From CAYQEC01 sp964416425 (GTDB lineage: Bacteria; Actinomycetota; Acidimicrobiia; Spongiisociales; UBA5794), in NCBI GenBank assembly GCA_964416425.1, contig CAYQEC010000003.1, positions 62,001-126,000 of the forward strand: a DNA stretch of 64,000 bases. The letters are read 5' to 3'. The position numbers were made by a program, and so were the translations under genes. The notes beneath the pieces are model-generated. The model did no database searches and was not told where the DNA came from. It worked only from the letters and a program-made list of their open reading frames with translations. Shown piece after piece: positions 34,938-46,905 of the stretch. Every line of letters begins with the position of its first letter. Positions within the stretch are counted from its first letter, which is position 1.

Positions 34938-35483
34938 TCAGCCGGTGGCATCCGCTCCCAGGTGGGTCACGATCTCGTCCACGATCCCGGCGACGTCGAG
35001 ATCCGAGGTGTCGACCACCAGGTCGTAGTTGCCGGGATCGAGGTAGTCGAGCCCGTAGTAGCGCGCGTAGCGCTTCGATTCCGACACGCGGCGGGCCTCG
35101 GTGTTCCGCCGCGTCGCCTCCAGGTCGACGTTCTCCTGCTCGCTCCCCCGCCGGTCCCGGTAGATGCGCTGCGCCGCCACCTCGAGGCGGACGTCGAGGA
35201 AGACCTTGAACGCTCTCGGGATGAAGTACCACGCCAGCCGCGAGTCGATCACGAACCCTTCCCGGGTTGCCCCCAGCCGGCGGCTGCGGGCGTCGATCTC
35301 GCGGTCGATGGCGTCGTCGTGCTCGGCGATGCGGGACAGCTCCAGCACCGAGATGCCCCGTTCCGCCGCCATCTCACGCATGAAGTCGCCGGCTGAGAGG
35401 TGATCGAGCCCGAGGCGGCGAGCGAGCGCCTTGGCGACGGTGCTCTTGCCCGAGCCCGGTTTTCCGGAGATCGTGACGATCAC
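34938..35483 (-). CDS. archaeal-type cytidylate kinase-like protein
   Basis: 181 residues, a P-loop nucleoside monophosphate kinase. It has Walker A GKPGSGKST (7-15), DHLSAGDFMREMA, IDSRLAWYFIP, and a YYGLDYLDPGNYDLVVDTS tail. These blocks match the short archaeal-type CMP kinase family rather than bacterial Cmk or guanylate kinase, so it probably phosphorylates CMP or dCMP. In mycobacteria the slot between mihF and rpoZ holds guanylate kinase (gmk); here gmk is missing from the slot. The true substrate is uncertain. A hairpin separates it from mihF. Confidence 0.8.
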   Translation of the reverse strand: MIVTISGKPGSGKSTVAKALARRLGLDHLSAGDFMREMAAERGISVLELSRIAEHDDAIDREIDARSRRLGATREGFVIDSRLAWYFIPRAFKVFLDVRLEVAAQRIYRDRRGSEQENVDLEATRRNTEARRVSESKRYARYYGLDYLDPGNYDLVVDTSDLDVAGIVDEIVTHLGADATG

Positions 35484-35499
35484 GCGGTGCCTGTCCCCG

Positions 35500-35535
35500 G
35501 CCGGCTGCCCGCGCCGCGCCGGCGGGGCAGCCGGC
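35500..35535 (-). terminator. hairpin after mihF
   Basis: 11-bp stem (35500-35510 with 35525-35535) directly behind the mihF stop codon and 16 bases before the kinase gene. It may end the pyr-mihF transcript or process it. Confidence 0.65.
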
Positions 35536-35844
35536 TCAAGAGAAGTGGGAGAGCAGGGTGGCCCGCTGCCGGGATCCCAGCCCTCGGATCCTCCGGTTCT
35601 CGGCGATGCCGTGCTCCTCCATGAGGCGCTTCGCCTTGATCTTGCCCATGCCCGGCATCGCGATCAGCAAGGAGCTGACCTTGATCCCGGCAATGGTTTT
35701 GTCCGTCTCGGCCCGCTCCAGGACCTCGGCCAGGCTGAGCGATCCGGTGCGCAACAGCTCCTTGATCTCGGCCCGGGTTCGGCGCGCCGCTGCCGCCTTC
35801 TCGAGCGCCGCTCGGCGCTGCTCGTCGGTCAGCTTCGGTGGCAT
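35536..35844 (-). CDS. mihF: integration host factor, actinobacterial type
   Basis: 102 residues. Matches the actinobacterial IHF (mIHF/sIHF) family, small nucleoid proteins that bend DNA. Recognisable blocks are RTRAEIKELLRTGSLSLAEVL, VSSLLIAMPGMGKIKAKRLMEE and IAENRRIRGLGSRQRATLL, the last two forming the helix-two-turn-helix DNA-binding part. The ATG at 35844 has a GGAGGAG ribosome-binding site. It is unrelated to E. coli IHF. It follows pyrF, as in mycobacteria. Confidence 0.95.
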   Translation of the reverse strand: MPPKLTDEQRRAALEKAAAARRTRAEIKELLRTGSLSLAEVLERAETDKTIAGIKVSSLLIAMPGMGKIKAKRLMEEHGIAENRRIRGLGSRQRATLLSHFS

Positions 35845-35878
35845 GTGTCCATCTCCTCCCGATGATCCCGGCACTCTA

Positions 35879-36604
35879 TCAAGCGGGCCCGGCCGCGGCT
35901 CGGATCGCGGCTTCGACCTCGGCGGCGATGGCCGCGGCCGCGGCGACCGGATCAGGGGCGGCCGTGATGGCGCGCCCCACCACCAACCAGTCGGCGCCGC
36001 GGGCGATAGCTGCCGCCGGGGTGGCGACCCGCGCCTGGTCCCCGGCGGCGACCCCGGCAGGGCGGATTCCCGGCGTCACCTTCAGCAGATCGGGCGCCAC
36101 CGCGGCGACGACCTGCAACTCCTGCGGCGAGCACACCAGGCCCTCGCATCCGGCCCGAGCGGCGGCCCGCGCCATGCGCGACACCAGTTTGCCCGGGGTG
36201 GCGGTGATGCCGACCGCGGCGAGCGCGGCCTGGTCGAGGCTGGTGAGCACGGTGACGCCGAGCACTCCGGCGGTGCCGCCGGACGTCTCCCCGAGGCCTT
36301 CCACCACGGCCTCCAGCATCGGGATCCCGCCGCCGACGTGGGCCGTGACCCAGCGGGCCCCGAGGCGTCCGAGGCGGCGGGCCGCCGCTCCCACCTGGCT
36401 CGGGATGTCGTGCAGCTTGGCGTCGACGAAGACCGGGAGCCCGAAGGAGACCAGCGCGGTAGTGAGGGCCGGACCGGGGCCGTGGAGCAACCCGAGGCCG
36501 ATCTTGAACCCCCCGACGTGGGGAGCGACGCTCTTGGCGAGGCGCACCGCGTCCTCCGCCGTCGCCACGTCGAGTGCCACCAGCACCGGGGGTCGAGTCA
36601 CCAT
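35879..36604 (-). CDS. pyrF: orotidine 5'-phosphate decarboxylase
   Basis: 241 residues, a TIM barrel that makes UMP. The start VLVALDVATAEDAVRLA, catalytic FVDAKLHDIPSQV, and TPGIRPAG phosphate-binding block place it in the standard bacterial group 1, not the longer mycobacterial type. Its ATG overlaps the pyrD end by 7 bases. Last step of the pathway encoded by this operon. Confidence 0.95.
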   Translation of the reverse strand: MVTRPPVLVALDVATAEDAVRLAKSVAPHVGGFKIGLGLLHGPGPALTTALVSFGLPVFVDAKLHDIPSQVGAAARRLGRLGARWVTAHVGGGIPMLEAVVEGLGETSGGTAGVLGVTVLTSLDQAALAAVGITATPGKLVSRMARAAARAGCEGLVCSPQELQVVAAVAPDLLKVTPGIRPAGVAAGDQARVATPAAAIARGADWLVVGRAITAAPDPVAAAAAIAAEVEAAIRAAAGPA

Positions 36605-37501
36605 GGCGTCGCCTCCCCCACCAGATCGGCGATGGCGCCGACGTGGTGCCGCCGGCACCAGGCCGCCACCTCGTCCCGGATGCGGGCACCGCAGCGCGGC
36701 TCGGCGAGGTGGGCGGTGCCGACGGCCACCGCCGACGCTCCGGCCAGCAGGTACTCGATGACGTCGATCCCGCCCCGCACTCCGCCGCAGCCGACGATGG
36801 GGAGGTCCGGCAGTGCCCGGTGCACCTCCCAGACGCAGCGGATTGCGATCGGCTTGAGGGGCGGGCCCGAGTAGCCGCCGACCACGCCCGAGAGGGCCGG
36901 GCGGCGGGTGTCGACGTCGATCGCCGCCCCCCACACCGTATTGGTGAGCACCACCCAGTCTGCTCCGGCCTCGGCCACCGCGGCCGCCACCCCCGCCACG
37001 TCCGGGGCGTTGGGGGACAGCTTGGCCCCGATCGGAAGCCCGGTGGCGGCCCGCACCGCCGCCACCACCGCTGCCGAGTCCCCGGGGTCGAGCGCGAACA
37101 TCTCGCCCCGTTCCAGGTTGGGGCACGACAGGTTCACCTCCACTGCGGCCAGCCCGGCGGCATCGAGCGCGGCGGCCACTCGGGCGAACTCGGCCGGATC
37201 CTTGCCCACCGCCGAGCCCCACACCTGGGTGGGGACGCCCGCCAGGCCGGGGCCGTTCTGTTCCACCCAGGCCACGATCCCGGGATTTTGGATCCCGATG
37301 CCGTTCAGCATCCCCTCTCCCACCGGGGCGAGCCGCGGGACCGCTCTTCCCGGCCACGGCTCGGCGCTCACCGACTTGGCGACGGCGGCGCCGTAACACT
37401 CGAAGGCGCTCACCGTCACGCAGTCGACCACCGAGCCCACCGTTCCGCTCGCCGCCACCAGCGGGGTGCGCAGCTCGTGGCCGCCGAGACGGGTCGACAG
37501 G

Positions 37502-37509
<8 letters not shown>
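36598..37509 (-). CDS. pyrD: dihydroorotate dehydrogenase, class 1B catalytic subunit
   Basis: 303 residues. FMN-dependent TIM barrel; the class 1 catalytic residue C129 is seen in EVNLSCPNLERGE, and GMLNGIGIQNPG, KLSPNAPD and GCGGVRGG match the PyrDB (NAD-linked) family. Class 1B enzymes usually need the iron-sulfur/FAD subunit PyrK, normally encoded next to pyrD; none is found here between carB and pyrD or elsewhere in the window. The ATG overlaps the carB end by 8 bases. Confidence 0.92.
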
Positions 37510-40755
<3,246 letters not shown>

Positions 40756-40756
<1 letters not shown>

Positions 40757-41907
40757 CAGTCCACCGCCATCAGGGCGACGAACCGGTCGAAGTGCCCGGT
40801 GGCGTCGCTGGGGCCGGGGGCCGCCTCGGGGTGGTATTGGACCGAGAAGGCGGGAACGTCGCGGCATGCGAGCCCCTCCAGGGTCCCGTCGTTCAGGTTC
40901 TGGTGGGTTGCCACCACGGTCCCGAACCGGCTTGCCACCTCCGGAGGCAGCAGCTCGGGGCCGGGGAGGCCGTCCCGGCGGGGCGGGGAGCCTCCGGCCA
41001 GCGACCACAGGTCGACCGCGAAGCCGTGGTTCTGCGAGGTGATCTCGATCCGGCCGTCGCTGAGGCGCCGCACCGGGTGGTTGCCGCCGTGGTGGCCGAA
41101 GGGGAGCTTGAAGGTGCGAGCCCCGACCGCCAGTCCCAGCACCTGGTGCCCGAGGCAGATGCCGAACACCGGCACCGTGCCGAGCAGCTTCCGCACCGCC
41201 CCGATGGCGGCGGTGAGCGGCTCCGGGTCGCCCGGCCCGTTGCTGAGGAAGACACCCTGCGGCGACTCCTCCAGCACCGCGGCGGCCGGGGTGGACGCCG
41301 GCACCACCACCACTTCGAGGCCCCGGCCGGTGAGCTGCCGCAGGATGTCGCGCTTCAGCCCGAAGTCGTAGGCGACCACCCTCCCCCTGGCGTCCCCCTC
41401 GGGAGCGAGCCGGTACGGCTCCGGGGTGGTGACGAGGCGGGTCAGGTCCTGGCCCTCCATGCGGGGGGCCGCCGCGGCCCGCTCCTCCAACTCCGCCGCG
41501 GTGACCCCAGCGCCGATGGCGGCAGGTTGGGCGCCGTGGTCCCGGACGTGGCGGGTGAGGCGGCGGGTGTCGACCTCCGCCAGCGCCACGATCCCGTGGC
41601 GCCGCAGGTAGGCGTCGAACCCCTCTTCGGAGCGCCAGCTGGAGGCGCGCCGGCTCATCGACCGCACCACGAGAGCGGTGCACCGCGGCGCCGCCGACTG
41701 GGCGTCGGCGTGGTTGGTACCGTAGTTGCCGATGTGGGACGCCGTCATCACCACGATCTGGCCGGCGTAGGAGGGATCGGTCACGATCTCCTGGTAGCCG
41801 GCCATGGCGGTGTTGAAGACGACCTCCCCGGTGGCCACCCCGTCGGCGCCCACCGACACCCCGTCGAACCGGGTACCGTCTGCGAGCACCAGAGCGCCGC
41901 TGCTCAC
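40756..41907 (-). CDS. carA: carbamoyl phosphate synthase small subunit
   Basis: 383 residues from a GTG that overlaps the pyrC stop (GTGA). The N-terminal CPSase domain (GEVVFNTAMAGYQEIVTDPSY) and the class I glutamine amidotransferase domain with catalytic Cys in GICLGHQVLGLA and the His/Glu pair in YHPEAAPGP are clear. It channels ammonia from glutamine to CarB. Confidence 0.96.
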
Positions 41908-43196
41908 CCGATCGCTCCGGCCGGCTGCACGACCTCGCCGTCCCGTGTCGTGAGGCGGCCCCGGAGCAGGGTGTGGGTCACCCGACCCCGCAGCTCCATG
42001 CCCAGGTAGGGCGAATTGGGGGCCATCGAGACGATGCGGCTGGTGTCGGCCATGCGCTCCGGATCGAACACGACGATGTTGGCCTCCCGCCCCACCGCCA
42101 GGTCGCCGTGGCCGTCGAGGCCCACCAACCGGGCCGGGGCGCTCGAGAGCACCCGGAAGAACCCTTCCTGGTCGAGGCCGACCATCGTGTTGACCACGGC
42201 GGCTGCCCATTCGAGGCCGATCACCCCGAACGGCGCCTCCTCCCACGGCACGTCCTTCTCGTGGGCGGCATGGGGGGCGTGGTCGGTGCCGACCAGGTCG
42301 ATGATCCCGTCGCGAAGCGCCTGACGCAGCGCCGCCACGTCCGCCGGCTCCCGCAGCGGCGGCATCATCTTGTAGACGGGATTGGCCTCCGCCACGACCC
42401 CGTGGTCGAAGCAGAGGTGATGGGGGGTGGCTTCTGCGGTCACCGGCAGCCCCTCGGCCTTGGCGGCCGCCACCAGCGCCACCGCCCCCGCCGTCGAGAG
42501 GTGCTGGACGTGATAGCGGGCGCCGGTGAGCCGCACCAGGGCCAGGTCGCGGGCGATGATGGTCTCCTCCGCCTCACGCGGCACGCCCACCATCCCGAGG
42601 CGGGACGCCACCTCCCCCTCGTGGACTTGTCCCCCGGCGGCGAGACCGGCGTCGATGCAGTGCTCCGAGACGATGCCACCCCGCTCCGCCAGGTACTCCA
42701 TCGCCCGCCGCAGCAGCCCGGCATCCGCCACCGAGTCGCCGTCGTCGGTGAAGAGCCGCACCCCGGCGTCCCACAGCTCGTCGAGGTGCGCCAGCTTCTC
42801 ACCACGGCGCCCGGCGGTGATGCATCCGGCCGCCATCACGTCGACCAGCCCGACGGCCCGCCCCCGTTCCTGCACGTAGCGGGCCAGGTGGCCGGCGTCG
42901 ATCGCCGGGTCGGTGTTGGGCATGGCGACCACCGCCGTGTAGCCGCCCGCCGCCGCCGCCGCCGAGCCCGACTCGATGTCCTCTTTCCATTCCTGCCCCG
43001 GCTCCCGCAGGTGGGTGTGAACGTCGACCAGCCCGGGTCCGACCCAGGCTCCGTCACAGTCGATCACCTCGCCGGCCGCCTCCAGGTCGGTGCCGATGGC
43101 GGCCACCAGGCCGTCGTGGATCACGACGTCCTGCCGCCCCGGGAGCACCTTCCCGGCAGCGAGCACCGTGCCGTTTCGCAGCGTGAGGTCACTCAT
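41904..43196 (-). CDS. pyrC: dihydroorotase, class I
   Basis: 430 residues. Metal-dependent amidohydrolase that closes carbamoyl aspartate to dihydroorotate. Zinc ligands lie in GLVDVHTHLREPG, further His in SEHCID and YHVQHLST, and the catalytic Asp in LVGTDHAPHA. The ATG at 43196 is chosen because GGAGGTGA precedes it by 5 bases; an in-frame GTG at 43205 lies inside that site. The start overlaps the pyrB end by 8 bases. Confidence 0.95.
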   Translation of the reverse strand: MSDLTLRNGTVLAAGKVLPGRQDVVIHDGLVAAIGTDLEAAGEVIDCDGAWVGPGLVDVHTHLREPGQEWKEDIESGSAAAAAGGYTAVVAMPNTDPAIDAGHLARYVQERGRAVGLVDVMAAGCITAGRRGEKLAHLDELWDAGVRLFTDDGDSVADAGLLRRAMEYLAERGGIVSEHCIDAGLAAGGQVHEGEVASRLGMVGVPREAEETIIARDLALVRLTGARYHVQHLSTAGAVALVAAAKAEGLPVTAEATPHHLCFDHGVVAEANPVYKMMPPLREPADVAALRQALRDGIIDLVGTDHAPHAAHEKDVPWEEAPFGVIGLEWAAAVVNTMVGLDQEGFFRVLSSAPARLVGLDGHGDLAVGREANIVVFDPERMADTSRIVSMAPNSPYLGMELRGRVTHTLLRGRLTTRDGEVVQPAGAIG

Positions 43197-44106
43197 CGCG
43201 CTCACCTCCGAGCAGCTGGAACAGCACCGCCATCCGCACCGCCACCCCGTTGGCGACCTGGTCGAGCACCAGGCAGCGAGGGTCGTCGGCCACTTCCTGG
43301 TCGATCTCGACCCCCCGGATCATGGGACCGGGATGCAGCACCGCGGTGTCCGGCTTGAGGCGGGCAAAACGGCGCCGGGTCATCCCGAACCGCTGGCGGT
43401 ACTCGGGCAGCGAGGGAAACACCGACGACCCGCCCCGCTCCGCCTGGACCCGCAGCAGGTACACCGCATCGAGCTCGGTGAGCACCTCGTCGAGGTCGTG
43501 GGACACCTCCACCGGCCATCCCGCCAGGTCGGGAGGCAGCAGAGTGGGCGGGGCGACCAGGGTGACCACGGCGCCCAGGGTGGCGAAGGCGTGGATGTCG
43601 GAGCGGGCGACCCGGGAGTGGCGGATGTCGCCCACGATGCCGATCCGCAGTCCGTCGAGGCTCCCGAACCGGTCCCGTAGCGTGAGGGAGTCGAGCAACG
43701 CCTGGGTGGGATGCTGGTGGGCTCCGTCACCGCCGTTGACGACCGGGAGCTTGGTCCACTCGGCGACCCGCCACGGTGCCCCGGTCGAGGTGTGGCGCAC
43801 CACCATCAGGTCGGCTCCCATCGCCTGGATGGTGAGCACCGTGTCCTTCAGGCTCTCGCCCTTCTTGAGCGACGACGTCCCCGGCGAGAACGACAGGATG
43901 TCGGCCGACAGGGCACGGGCGGCTCTCTCGAAGGAGAGACGGGTGCGGGTCGAGGGCTCGAAGAACATGGTGGCCACGGTCTTGCCTCGCAGCGCCGGCA
44001 CCTTGGGGATGGGGCGGCGCAGCACCTCGGCGAACTCCGCCCCGTCGTCGAGCAGGCTCTCCAACAACTCCCGGGAGAGCCCCTCGGTCGTCAGCAGATC
44101 TCTCAT
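43189..44106 (-). CDS. pyrB: aspartate carbamoyltransferase catalytic subunit
   Basis: 305 residues. Carbamoyl phosphate loop FFEPSTRTRLSFE, the mobile lysine region SSLKKGESLKDT, and HPTQALLD are typical. No pyrI regulatory subunit is present, so control is probably at expression level by PyrR. The ATG overlaps the pyrR stop. Confidence 0.96.
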   Translation of the reverse strand: MRDLLTTEGLSRELLESLLDDGAEFAEVLRRPIPKVPALRGKTVATMFFEPSTRTRLSFERAARALSADILSFSPGTSSLKKGESLKDTVLTIQAMGADLMVVRHTSTGAPWRVAEWTKLPVVNGGDGAHQHPTQALLDSLTLRDRFGSLDGLRIGIVGDIRHSRVARSDIHAFATLGAVVTLVAPPTLLPPDLAGWPVEVSHDLDEVLTELDAVYLLRVQAERGGSSVFPSLPEYRQRFGMTRRRFARLKPDTAVLHPGPMIRGVEIDQEVADDPRCLVLDQVANGVAVRMAVLFQLLGGERDE

Positions 44107-44657
44107 CGCCCCTCCCCTTCCGTACCGGCACCGGGCCGGTCTGCGATCCAGACCCCCTCGGCGCCGTCCACCTCGTCGATCTTCACCATGACCCGCTCCG
44201 CGAGCGAGGTCGGCATGTTCTTCCCCACGTAGTCGGGCCGGATCGGCAGCTCCCGGTGCCCCCGATCGACCAGCACCGCCAGCTGCACCCGGCGGGCCCG
44301 GCCGATGTCCGCCAGGGCGTCGAGGGCGGCCCGGATGGTCCGTCCCGTGAACAGCACGTCGTCGACCAGCACCACGGTCCGGTCGTCGATCGGTCCCGGA
44401 AGCTCGGTGGGGCCGAGTGGGGTGGTGGGGCGCTGGTCGAGGTCGTCGCGGTAGAGGCCGATGTCGAGCGTCCCCACCGCGACGCCGGCGTCCTCGAACT
44501 CGCCGATGTAGGTCCCGAGTCGGGCGGCCAACGGGGCGCCCCTGGTGTGAATGCCGAGCAGCACCACCTCGTCGGCGCCCCGGTTGTGCTCCAGGATCTC
44601 GTAGGCGATGCGGCGCAGCGCCCGTTCCACGTCCTCTCCGGTCAGGATGGCGCGCAT
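44103..44657 (-). CDS. pyrR: PyrR, pyr operon RNA-binding regulator / uracil phosphoribosyltransferase
   Basis: 184 residues. It has the PRPP-binding motif VVLVDDVLFTGRTIRAAL and the PyrR-type N terminus LTGEDVERALRRIAYEILE. PyrR senses UMP or UTP and binds a specific hairpin in pyr mRNA; such a hairpin lies upstream. In mycobacteria PyrR represses translation rather than causing attenuation, and the same is likely here. Start ATG at 44657 has an AGGAGG site. First main gene of the pyr operon. Confidence 0.96.
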   Translation of the reverse strand: MRAILTGEDVERALRRIAYEILEHNRGADEVVLLGIHTRGAPLAARLGTYIGEFEDAGVAVGTLDIGLYRDDLDQRPTTPLGPTELPGPIDDRTVVLVDDVLFTGRTIRAALDALADIGRARRVQLAVLVDRGHRELPIRPDYVGKNMPTSLAERVMVKIDEVDGAEGVWIADRPGAGTEGEGR

Positions 44658-44731
44658 CGGCGGCCTCCTGGGAAGATGGGGAGATGGTGCGCAGCCGGCG
44701 CAGACCGGTTCGCGCCCGGCGGCGTCTTCAT
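44642..44731 (-). CDS. upstream ORF between PyrR hairpin and pyrR
   Basis: 29 codons, MKTPPGANRSAPAAHHLPIF..., starting after a strong AAGGAAGGAG that directly follows the PyrR-binding stem, and ending 16 bases inside pyrR in another frame. Its ribosome-binding site is the one the hairpin would hide or expose, so it may couple PyrR binding to pyrR translation. No family is recognised; the peptide itself may have no function. Confidence 0.5.
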   Translation of the reverse strand: MKTPPGANRSAPAAHHLPIFPGGRRCAPS

Positions 44732-44742
44732 CGGTGCTCCTT

Positions 44743-44774
44743 CCTTTCCGGTCTCACGGAACCGGGCTTAAAGG
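44743..44774 (-). promoter_or_regulatory. PyrR-binding RNA hairpin
   Basis: On the minus strand: lower stem CCTTT/AAAGG, internal bulge AAGC, upper stem CCGGT/ACCGG, terminal loop TCCGTGAG. The loop and flank resemble the PyrR binding-loop consensus (UCCNGNGAG). It sits upstream of pyrR, followed at once by a ribosome-binding site. Confidence 0.85.
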
Positions 44775-44786
44775 TTGGCTCGGCGG

Positions 44787-44795
44787 ACCATAGCA
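44787..44795 (-). promoter_or_regulatory. candidate extended -10 promoter of the pyr operon
   Basis: TGCTATGGT on the minus strand is an extended -10-like sequence about 15 bases before the PyrR hairpin. No clear -35 is seen. Confidence 0.35.
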
Positions 44796-44879
44796 CCAAC
44801 CTCGCCGCCTCCTGCGACCATCGGGACGGAACGCGAAAACCCGGGCTGGGGGCGGCCCGGCGCCGGCCGGGAAGGCGTC

Positions 44880-45263
44880 TCAGGTGGCGTCGCCGCCGGA
44901 GGTGCGCCCTTCGGCGAGGGCGGCGATGACGCCGTTGACGAACGACCCGCTGCGCTCCGTGGAGTACTCCTTGGCCAGCTTCACCGCCTCGGAGGCGATC
45001 ACCCCCACCGGGGTGTCCGTGTAGCGCAGCTCGAAGAGGGCGAGCCGCAGCAGGTTACGGTCGACCGCCGGCATGCGCTCGAGGCGCCAGCCGCTGGCAA
45101 CGGAGGCGATGGCCTCGTCGAGCTCGGCGAGGTGGTCCCACACGCCGGTGACCATCCGGGCGGCGCGGGCGCTGAGATCGGCGACGTCGGGTGCGTCGCG
45201 GCGCTGCGCCTCGGCGGCGTAGAGCGCCCCCAGTGCCTGGGTCCGTGGCGGCTGCCGGGTCAC
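44880..45263 (-). CDS. nusB: transcription antitermination factor NusB
   Basis: 127 residues, all helical. NusB binds boxA RNA with NusE (S10) in rRNA antitermination. Family blocks are the N-terminal ALGALYAAE and C-terminal VDRNLLRLALFELRY and VIASEAVKLAKEYSTERSGSFVNGVI. The ATG overlaps the efp stop. Last gene of the aroC-to-nusB run. The boxA-like sequences in the rRNA leader may be its target. Confidence 0.94.
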   Translation of the reverse strand: MTRQPPRTQALGALYAAEAQRRDAPDVADLSARAARMVTGVWDHLAELDEAIASVASGWRLERMPAVDRNLLRLALFELRYTDTPVGVIASEAVKLAKEYSTERSGSFVNGVIAALAEGRTSGGDAT

Positions 45264-45820
45264 GACGCCCGGGTGATGTAGTCCCCGGTCCGGGTGTCTA
45301 CCTTCACCACGTCGCCCTGCCCGACGAAGAGCGGCGCCTGGATGACGAGGCCGGTCGACAGCGTGACCGGCTTGGTGGCCCCCGAGACCCGGTCGCCCTT
45401 GACCCCGGGCTCGGCGTGGGTGACCTCGAGCTCGACCGAGGCGGGGAGGTCGATGCCGATGGGCTGTCCCTCGAACAGGTTGATCTGCACCGTCATGCCC
45501 TCGACCAGGTAGTTGGCGGCGTCTCCCACCAGGTCGCTAGCCACCGCTATTTGCTCGAAGCTGTCGCTGTTCATCCAGTGGAAGCCGAGTTCGTCGCGGT
45601 AGAGGAACTGGAAGTCCTGCCGGTTGATGACGGCCCGAGGCAGGTTCTCACCGGCGCGGAAGGTGCGGTCGAGCACCGCCCCCGTCTCGACGTTTTTGAG
45701 CCTCATCCGCACGAATGCCTTGCCCTTGCCCGGCTTGACGTGTTGGTATTCCACCACCGCGAACAAACCCTCGGGCAGGTTGAGGGCCATGCCCGGCTTG
45801 ACATCGTTGGTCGAGATCAT
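45260..45820 (-). CDS. efp: translation elongation factor P
   Basis: 186 residues with three beta-barrel domains. EF-P relieves ribosome stalling at proline runs. The domain I loop tip is HVKPGKGKAF, where the Lys after PG is the usual contact with the tRNA. The ATG overlaps the pepP stop, and nusB follows, the usual actinobacterial order. Confidence 0.96.
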   Translation of the reverse strand: MISTNDVKPGMALNLPEGLFAVVEYQHVKPGKGKAFVRMRLKNVETGAVLDRTFRAGENLPRAVINRQDFQFLYRDELGFHWMNSDSFEQIAVASDLVGDAANYLVEGMTVQINLFEGQPIGIDLPASVELEVTHAEPGVKGDRVSGATKPVTLSTGLVIQAPLFVGQGDVVKVDTRTGDYITRAS

Positions 45821-46878
45821 GCGCTTCGCAGCTCCTTGCTCGCATTCGTGAGGACGTGCCGGCCGTCGGCGGTGACGAGGACCATGTCCTCGATGCGGAC
45901 CCCGAGACGGCCCGGGAGGTAGACCCCCGGCTCGACGGTGACGACGTGGCCGGGCTCGAGGACGTCCTCCGAGTTCCGCCGCAACCACGGGCCCTCGTGG
46001 ATGTCGAGACCGACGCCGTGGCCGGTGGAGTGCACGAAGTACTCGTCGTACCCGTACCCCTCGAGCACCCGGCGGCACACCGCGTCGACCTCACCCGCCA
46101 CCATCCCCGGGCCGACCGCGGCGATGCCGGCATCGTTGGCCTCTCGCACCGCCTGGAAGACACGCTCCAGCTCCGGGTCGGGCTCGGCTCCCCGCCACAC
46201 CGTGCGGGTCATGTCGGAGTGGTAGCCGTCCACGGTGCACCCGTAGTCCAGCAGCAACAGACCGGCGCCGACCGGGTCGGTGCCGGCTTCGTGGTGGGGT
46301 CGGGAGGCATTGCTGTCGGCGGCGACGATCGGGGGCCACCCGGCCCGGTCCCCACCGGCTCGTTCCATCGCTCCCACCAGCGCCTCGGCGACGGCGTGTT
46401 CGGTGGCGGCCTGCGGCGCCAGCTCCTCCAGGGCGGCGAAGGCGGCGTCACCGGCGGCGGCGGCCGACCGCAGCGCCTCGATCTCGGCGGCGTCCTTGAC
46501 CCGCCGGTATCGCTCGACGAGGCCGTCGCTGGCCACCAGCTTGCTGCCGGTGGTGGCGCCCAGCTCGCGCACGAACCTCCAGCTGACGTGGGCCGATTCC
46601 AGCTGCACCCGGGGTGCGCCGTCGAAGGCGGCGTCGAGCCGGTCGTGGAGGCCCGAGGAGTACACCACCAGCTCGGTGGCGGGAAGGGCCCGCACCAGTT
46701 CCGCCGCCGTCTCGCCGTAGCGCCCGTCGGTGAGGAATACCGCCCGCGACGGGTTCACCAGCAGCGAGGCGTTGCTGCCGGTGAACCCGGTCAGGTAGCG
46801 GATGTTGGTGAGATTGGTGACGAGCAGCGGTTCGGTCAGGTCCTGCGACAAGTGGTGCAGGCGGCTGGCGTGGTCCAT
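45817..46878 (-). CDS. pepP: M24 family Xaa-Pro peptidase
   Basis: 353 residues. An N-terminal creatinase-like domain (NIRYLTGFTGSNASLLV) and a C-terminal pita-bread domain with all five metal ligands: two Asp in LLDYGCTVDGYHSDMTRT, His in STGHGVGLDIHEGP, Glu in VTVEPGVY, and Glu in VRIEDMV. It removes N-terminal residues before proline. It is next to efp, as in many bacteria; pepQ is the other name used. Confidence 0.92.
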   Translation of the reverse strand: MDHASRLHHLSQDLTEPLLVTNLTNIRYLTGFTGSNASLLVNPSRAVFLTDGRYGETAAELVRALPATELVVYSSGLHDRLDAAFDGAPRVQLESAHVSWRFVRELGATTGSKLVASDGLVERYRRVKDAAEIEALRSAAAAGDAAFAALEELAPQAATEHAVAEALVGAMERAGGDRAGWPPIVAADSNASRPHHEAGTDPVGAGLLLLDYGCTVDGYHSDMTRTVWRGAEPDPELERVFQAVREANDAGIAAVGPGMVAGEVDAVCRRVLEGYGYDEYFVHSTGHGVGLDIHEGPWLRRNSEDVLEPGHVVTVEPGVYLPGRLGVRIEDMVLVTADGRHVLTNASKELRSA

Positions 46879-46905
46879 GGATTCCTCTGTTTTCGTGACC
46901 GGCGC

